Shown here piece after piece: positions 59,212 through 64,000 of a DNA stretch of 64,000 bases. The notes under the pieces were generated by a model. The model saw only the letters and a list, made by a program, of their open reading frames with translations, made no database searches and was not told the DNA's origin. Position 1 is the stretch's first letter; each line of letters starts with the position of its first letter. Origin of the DNA: Tenrec ecaudatus. Taxonomy: Eukaryota > Chordata > Mammalia > Afrosoricida > Tenrecidae. The position numbers and the translations under genes are program-made. Where the stretch lies: NCBI RefSeq assembly GCF_050624435.1, contig NC_134539.1:143254025-143318024 (forward strand), given 5' to 3'.

Positions 59212-59390
59212 CTCAAACTCACTGCCATCGGGTCGATTCCAACTCCCAGTGGCCCCCTAGGACGAGACAGATTGCCCCTGTGAGTCTCTGAGACTGTAAC
59301 TCTCCACAAGAGCCCAACGTCCCATCTGTCTTCCAAAGACTGGCAGGTGGTTTCGAACTGCTGACCTTGAAGCTAGCAGCCCAATCAGAA
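59212..59390 (-). repeat. AfroSINE
   Basis: 'tcactgccatcgggtcgatt', 'ggtttcgaactgctgacctt'; first of a same-strand cluster. Confidence 0.85.
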
Positions 59391-59520
59391 CCTACATTTT
59401 TACAAGACCCCCCATATGAATCAACTGGAGATCTTGAAAAATGACTTGGGGTCTTGGCCCAAGAATGATTTGGTTCACTCTGATACGCCGAGCCCTGGTC
59501 TAAACTTCCCACTTGTTTCA
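59391..59520 (+). repeat. Possible MER5-type hAT MITE
   Basis: 'cagaacctacatttttacaa' followed by 'gacccccca' resembles the MER5 'agaatctgcattttaacaag' block. Weak. Confidence 0.35.
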
Positions 59521-59529
59521 AAAAAAATC

Positions 59530-59632
59530 TGGACGGCCACCTCTGTCTCTGGTGGGGCAGCTGTTGAGTTCGAGTCACGAGCCTTTTAGTTAGCGGCCAA
59601 GTGCTTCACCCCTGCACAACCAGGACTCCATT
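59530..59632 (-). repeat. AfroSINE head fragment
   Basis: 'gagttcgagtcacgagcctt' and 'cacaaccaggactcc'. Confidence 0.7.
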
Positions 59633-59637
59633 TTCCA

Positions 59638-59800
59638 AAGCCGAACTCATGGCCATTGGGTCGATTTTGATTCCTGGCAACCCTCTAGGAGAGGAACAGC
59701 ACTGCCCCTGTCTCTGAGATGGTCATCTTTCCTATGAGAGTGGACAGCCTGGTACTTCTTCCGAGTGCTGAAGCAGCCCCATCGGGCTCCTGTAGATCAG
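59638..59800 (-). repeat. AfroSINE, diverged
   Basis: 'catggccattgggtcgattt' tail and 'gcactgcccctgtctctgag' body; head replaced by unrelated-looking bases ending 'atcgggctcc'. Confidence 0.7.
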
Positions 59801-59814
59801 TCCACTTAAAACCA

Positions 59815-59982
59815 GTCAAAAAGCCCCACTGCCATCCCCTTTAACCCGACTCCGGTTTTCTGAGGCCATAGGTCTTTGTAGAAACAGATCACCTCATCTT
59901 TCTCTTTTAGAGAGGCTGGTGGGTTTGAACCACCAACCTTGAGGTTAGCAATCCAACGTCCAAACCAACAGCACCACTAAAA
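59815..59982 (-). repeat. AfroSINE
   Basis: 'agccccactgccatcccctt', 'gggtttgaaccaccaacctt', 'accaacagcaccact'. Confidence 0.85.
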
Positions 59983-59987
59983 CTCAA

Positions 59988-60192
59988 AACCCAAACTTGC
60001 AGCTGCTGTGAGTAGATCCCGACTCACAGCGATCCTAAAAGACAGAGCAGAACTGCCCGATGGGCTTCCAAAACTAACTCTTTACAGGTGCAGAAAGCCT
60101 CCGCGTTCTCCTTTGGAGCGGTTGGTAGTTTTGAACTGCTGACTTTTCATTTATCAGCCCAGCATGTATCCCACTACGTCACCAGGGCTCCT
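59988..60192 (-). repeat. AfroSINE
   Basis: 'cccgactcacagcgatccta', 'gttttgaactgctgactttt', 'cactacgtcaccagggctcc'. Confidence 0.88.
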
Positions 60193-60364
60193 CTCAGGTT
60201 AGTCATCCAAGGCAAACTCCGCCATGTGTGTCACCCAGTTGGTGGTAGGTCCGGTTGAGTCACAGTGACCCAGGTCTAACCAGACACAATGTCGTCATGT
60301 CTCAGCCCCTGGCTGCAGCCACCAGGCTCCTCCAGGGGCATGCTGTTTACATGTCAACAGTCAG

Positions 60365-60905
60365 AAGTCCTGATTCAAGATGGCCGGGGTTGTGGACTGA
60401 ACAGTGTCCCCTACAAAATCTATGTGGTGGTGGGAGCTTGGTGGGGTAGGAGTTATGAGTTGGGCCGCCATCCGCAAGGTCGGCAGTTCGAAACCACCAG
60501 TCACTCCTCCTAAAGAGTTACAGTCTCAGAAGCTCCAAGGGGACGTTCTGGCCTATCCTATGAGGTTGCTATGACTGGGCAGTGACTGGTTTTGTTGGTC
60601 CCGGGGATTACAACCCCGTTGGAATGGTTGCCTCTGCTCTGCTAATGAAGCAGGGTTAGTGTAGGGCGTCTTTTGAGACAATCCCTTTTGTGATACAGAT
60701 GATTAAAAAAGCTAGCTGGGAAGCAGCGATGGGGAAGAGAGATGCTGAGCCATGTAAGGTAGTCCAGGGACAGACACTGGAAGAGCTGAGGACCTTCCTC
60801 CACAGCCAACAGAGGCTGGACCCTGAGTCTGGACACCGGACCTCCAGGAAAGTCACCACTTGTGGCATTTCTGTCATCCCATTAGATAACCGGGACCGCA
60901 GGTGA
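60365..60905 (+). repeat. Unclassified ancient repeat, split by an AfroSINE
   Basis: 'gattcaagatggccggggtt', 'gtggactgaacagtgtcccc' on the left and 'ctaatgaagcagggttagtg', 'gaggaccttcctccacagcc' on the right resemble a dispersed mammalian repeat that starts 'ggattgtggattgaattgtg'. I cannot name the family. Confidence 0.4.
60432..60597 (+). repeat. AfroSINE
   Basis: 'gccgccatccgcaaggtcgg', 'cagttcgaaaccaccagtca', tail 'gttgctatgactgggcagtg'. Confidence 0.85.
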
Positions 60906-60972
60906 CTTTCCTGTTGGACAATCTAGGGAGCAATGTTGGCTTGTCTGCTCCCGCTTCCAGAGGCTGCCTAAG

Positions 60973-61152
60973 GAGCCCACGTGGCACAACCAACCCAAAG
61001 GCTGGCAAGTCGACCCTCCCAGGGTTGTGGGGGATACAGACTTGGCGATCTGACCTGTTTCCATAAAAATTAGTCCAGAAGATACCATTGGGACTTCTAC
61101 TCGGTCACACTGGGTGGCTGAGTCAAGACGGGATTCACTCACCAACAACAGT
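60973..61152 (+). repeat. AfroSINE, elephant-type
   Basis: 'aaccaacccaaaggctggca' head and 'gtggctgagtcaagacggga' tail. Confidence 0.7.
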
Positions 61153-61899
61153 GGAATCTGCCTGCGCTCCTCGGCTTGTGGCTCCTTCCTCCGTCCTCAA
61201 AATGCCTCTCTCCCACTCTGCTTCCTGACTGACTCCCCTTATCTCCCTTGAGACTGATTCCAGTGGTCCCCCAGTTCCTCCAGGCCACCTCCAGACCTTC
61301 ATGATACCTGCAGTCACCCATGTTTTATAAGGTCGCCTCTTGACAGGGTTCAGGGATTAGGATGGGGACGTGATGGGGGTGGGTTGTTATTCTGTCTACC
61401 ACATCGCTTATGCTTTCTTTTCTCTTTCTTCTTTGCTGCATTCCGGGAGAGAGCTCACACTTGATTCCTTCTTCAGCTGTGTCCACCCACCCCCCTACTG
61501 ACCTTGATTTCAACAGTTACACCTCTTCAGTTCTAAGATACCCCTCCCTCTCCCCCCTCCCAATTGATGTGACACCTCCTTTCTCCAAGGGCGTTTTGAT
61601 TGTATTTCCTGCGAGGTCCTGTTTCCTCCGGTGGAAATCCGTTAGTTTCTCAGTGGGCTCTGCTCAAGTGCATGAAGTTGAGCTGTGTGTCTTTGCTACT
61701 GTGAAGGCAACCAAAGATGGGAATGGGGATTCCCATCTGCTCCCGCTGCCTGCCTGGGTGAGGGGCCCGGAGGGCGGGAAACAGAGGACTGGCAAGAGAG
61801 TGTATGCAGACAAATTCTTTATTCTCATATTTTAAGAAGCCTGACAGGCCAAGGTTCTGGGTGGAGGGAGGCTAGAGGTGAGTCCCAATCACATTCTCA
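61153..61899 (+). other. Unassigned sequence
   Basis: C/T-rich at 61400-61560. No gene or named repeat. Confidence 0.4.
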
Positions 61900-62270
61900 T
61901 AACCAAGATTGATCCCCACAATCTCCTCCCATAATAGTGCTGCCTAAAAACTACCTCTGACAAGCACGTGGCTGGTTGCTATCTGGCCGGCAGCTTTAAG
62001 GATGGGAGCAGACTGTTCTCAGTCACTCCCCCTTACCTGCCCCAGCACTGGTGTTGGGTTACTCCTCCATTGAACTAGGAACCTCCAGGGTTTGTTACCT
62101 ATGTGGTTACCTGTAATTCATGGTGGATGGGGGGCTTGCATGCCCCAAGAATATATGAGCTGAAGCTGGGAATACATATTTTTTCTCTGCACGGATCTGG
62201 CTCCTGAAGCCATGGTGGAGGGAGCAGCCCAGAGTTTGTGTCTCTAATTTCTTCCTCATCAATTACACAG
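61900..62270 (+). mobile_element. Diverged LTR, related to family L
   Basis: 'tgtggttacctgtaattcat', 'gcttgcatgccccaagaata' and 'tatgagctgaagc' align with the central part of the LTRs at 28795 and 31461. A fossil, older or from a sister subfamily; ends not defined. Confidence 0.45.
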
Positions 62271-62307
62271 CCGTCCCTTAGAGCCCTTCCTCCGGATGCG
62301 AGTCTGG

Positions 62308-62458
62308 AGCTTTCCTGGGTGGGGTGTCCCCTGGGTTACGAGTCCCTTGGGTGAGGTGCCCCTGGGTAAGGGGTCCCTTGGGTGAGGGGTTCCCCGGGTA
62401 AAATGTCCCTTGGATGAAGTTCCCTCTGGGTGAGGTGCCCCTGGGTGGGTGCCCATGA
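62308..62458 (+). repeat. Minisatellite, ~17-19-base units
   Basis: About eight imperfect units of the form gtgaggtgcccctgggt / aaggggtcccttggg. Variable-number type. Confidence 0.85.
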
Positions 62459-62623
62459 GGTCATTCTTTGCACCTGTGAGAATGGGAGCAGGTAGGCCTT
62501 GCTCCCTGGCAGGTACCTGGCTGGTAATGGTTCTTGCTGATTGTACGGGTGCCCATGGGGTCTCAGTGGCCTCTCAGCCTCAGACGCTCCCATTTTAGCT
62601 GAGATCCACCCCCTCCCCAGAAA

Positions 62624-62757
62624 ACAAGCAAATGTGCTGCCAGCGAGTTGATTCGGACTCCAGACGGCCCTGTGTGTTTCACTGTATTCTTAACGGAAAC
62701 TGGGTGTCTTTGAAGCACCAACCTCGAGGTTAGTAGGCAGTCAGACAATGCCACTCT
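62624..62757 (-). repeat. AfroSINE, diverged
   Basis: 'gccagcgagttgattcggac', 'gaagcaccaacctcgaggtt', 'agacaatgccactctgg'. Confidence 0.7.
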
Positions 62758-64000
62758 GGCAGGGGCTTAGCTGGTGACGGCACCTCCAGTACTGTGGTGC
62801 AGCCTGACAGACGGAGGGGTCCTGCTCACTCACTGCTCGCAAGGGAAGGCAGCAGCTTCCTCTTCCAGGCCCCACCCCTGGCCCCCAGTCTGCAGGTTCC
62901 CTCTTCAGTCCCATGTGCCTCAAGTTTCTCAGGGACTCCTTCCGTCTCCGCCCGACCCACTTCCCTCATCTCTGTGCTTTGACTTGGACGGACAGACGGC
63001 TGTGGGAGGGCGGCAGGGGGGCATCAAGCTGCCATCTTGAGACACTGAGTCTTAGGAAAAAAATTCTCAAAAGGCCCTGGGACTTCTCCAAGGTCAGGTA
63101 CAGAAGGGCCATCCCCGTCCCCCTCCACATAGACTGGGCTTCAGTTTCTTCCCCAGGAGCTGCCCCAGCCAGCAGCCTGGCAGGCTCCCGGGCTGGGCTC
63201 ACCCTACTGACTCAGGTGCTGCTCCTTGCTTCGCTGGTGTGTTTGCAGCCGTCCCCCATGCCTGTGTGGATGCACCTCTTCCGTGCCCCCCCCACCCCTT
63301 CCTGTGATGGGCACAGCCTGTTCCCACGGCCCCGTGGCAGGAGCGCTGGCTTCACTTGATTCTTACTTGGGAGTGAGCTTCCTGCAGCCTCTCCCCCAAA
63401 GAGCTCTTTTCCTGCCCTGTCAGGATGAGGACTTTTGTTAGGGCCCACAACTTGCTACCTCACATGGCCTGGGTCAGGCTGCAGGGCAGCACAGAGAGGT
63501 CCCAGCTGCACGCGGGCCTCCCTGTTGCAAGCACCCCATCCCTCTGCCTCCCAGGTCGGCAAGCCCTGGCCCAGCCCCGGCTTCCAGCGCGAGGGCTACG
63601 CAGGAGCGCTGAGGCCACCTGGTGGCCTGAGGCAGGAACAAGTGCCCAGGACCCGGAATGTCCAGCTTGGTTGTCTCCCTGGCTGGACTGCGGGAGACCC
63701 AATGCCTCTGCGGGAGACCCAATGCCTCAGGAAGGTGCTTGCTGTCCTCAGACGCTCAGGCCCACGGAGGCCTGCGGGGCGGTCCCAACAGGGCAGAGGC
63801 CCACTCTGGTGGCAGTCCTTGCTAAGCCGTCCCCGCTGGGTGGGCTCCCTCAGCACCCCATTGTCAGAGGACATTACCCTGGGGTACAGGGCAGCCTGGA
63901 GCCCAGGAGAAGCCACTAGAAAGGGGCGGGGCTAGGAAGCAACAGTGGGCACCAGGAGAGGGCGGGGCCAAGACAAGCAGGCTGAGTTGCCTGAAGACAC
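62758..64000 (+). other. Unassigned right edge
   Basis: No gene recognised. An 18-base direct duplication (gcgggagacccaatgcct) at 63688-63725 and GC-box-like ggggcgggg words at 63921-63970. ORFs on both strands lack motifs. Could be ICAM2 5' intron or intergenic sequence towards ERN1, its neighbour in human. Confidence 0.4.

Overview
This window is placental-mammal nuclear DNA, most likely from a tenrec (Afrotheria, e.g. Echinops-like). Three observations support this. Spliced exons match vertebrate SCN4A, PRR29 and ICAM2 in the gene order known from human 17q23. Dozens of tRNA-derived SINEs of the Afrotherian AfroSINE type, Bov-B/RTE LINE fragments and Afrotherian-style L1 3' ends fill the rest. 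Finally, non-autonomous SPIN hAT transposons are present, which are known in tenrecs but absent from most other placental orders. The species call is an inference; the gene calls rest on reading frames that join cleanly across splice sites.

Layout: 1-7927 holds the 5' ten coding exons of SCN4A on the minus strand (start codon through the domain I-II linker; the gene continues off the left edge). It includes the minor-spliceosome AT-AC intron 2. From 7928 to about 39950 lies an intergenic tract rich in repeats: CA-rich low-complexity blocks, L1 3' ends, RTE, L2, MIR, AfroSINEs, one SPIN, several retroviral LTR fossils and a broken alpha-tubulin (TUBA1-type) processed retrocopy at 36354-38182. 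A possible 60-residue membrane microprotein ORF lies at 23915-24097. PRR29 (plus strand, six coding exons, 39986-42017) and ICAM2 (minus strand, four coding exons, 42927-46702) are arranged tail to tail. The remainder, 46.7-64 kb, is the ICAM2 5' side (probably its 5' intron or upstream region). It contains only mobile elements: nested L1/SPIN, RTE with an inserted L1, L1 ORF2 with an inserted AfroSINE, a mariner fossil, and a head-to-tail cluster of AfroSINEs.

The genes do not form a pathway. SCN4A encodes the skeletal-muscle sodium channel, ICAM2 an endothelial/leukocyte adhesion receptor, and PRR29 a small proline-rich protein of unknown function. Their order is the conserved feature. Nested insertions with target-site duplications give a partial relative chronology: L2 and MIR are oldest, RTE copies received L1 and LTR insertions, L1 copies received SPIN and AfroSINE insertions, and the tubulin retrocopy lies inside LTR-like sequence. 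I saw no CRISPR array, prokaryotic gene, rRNA or standalone tRNA gene. Repeat boundaries are estimates read by eye unless a target-site duplication is stated.
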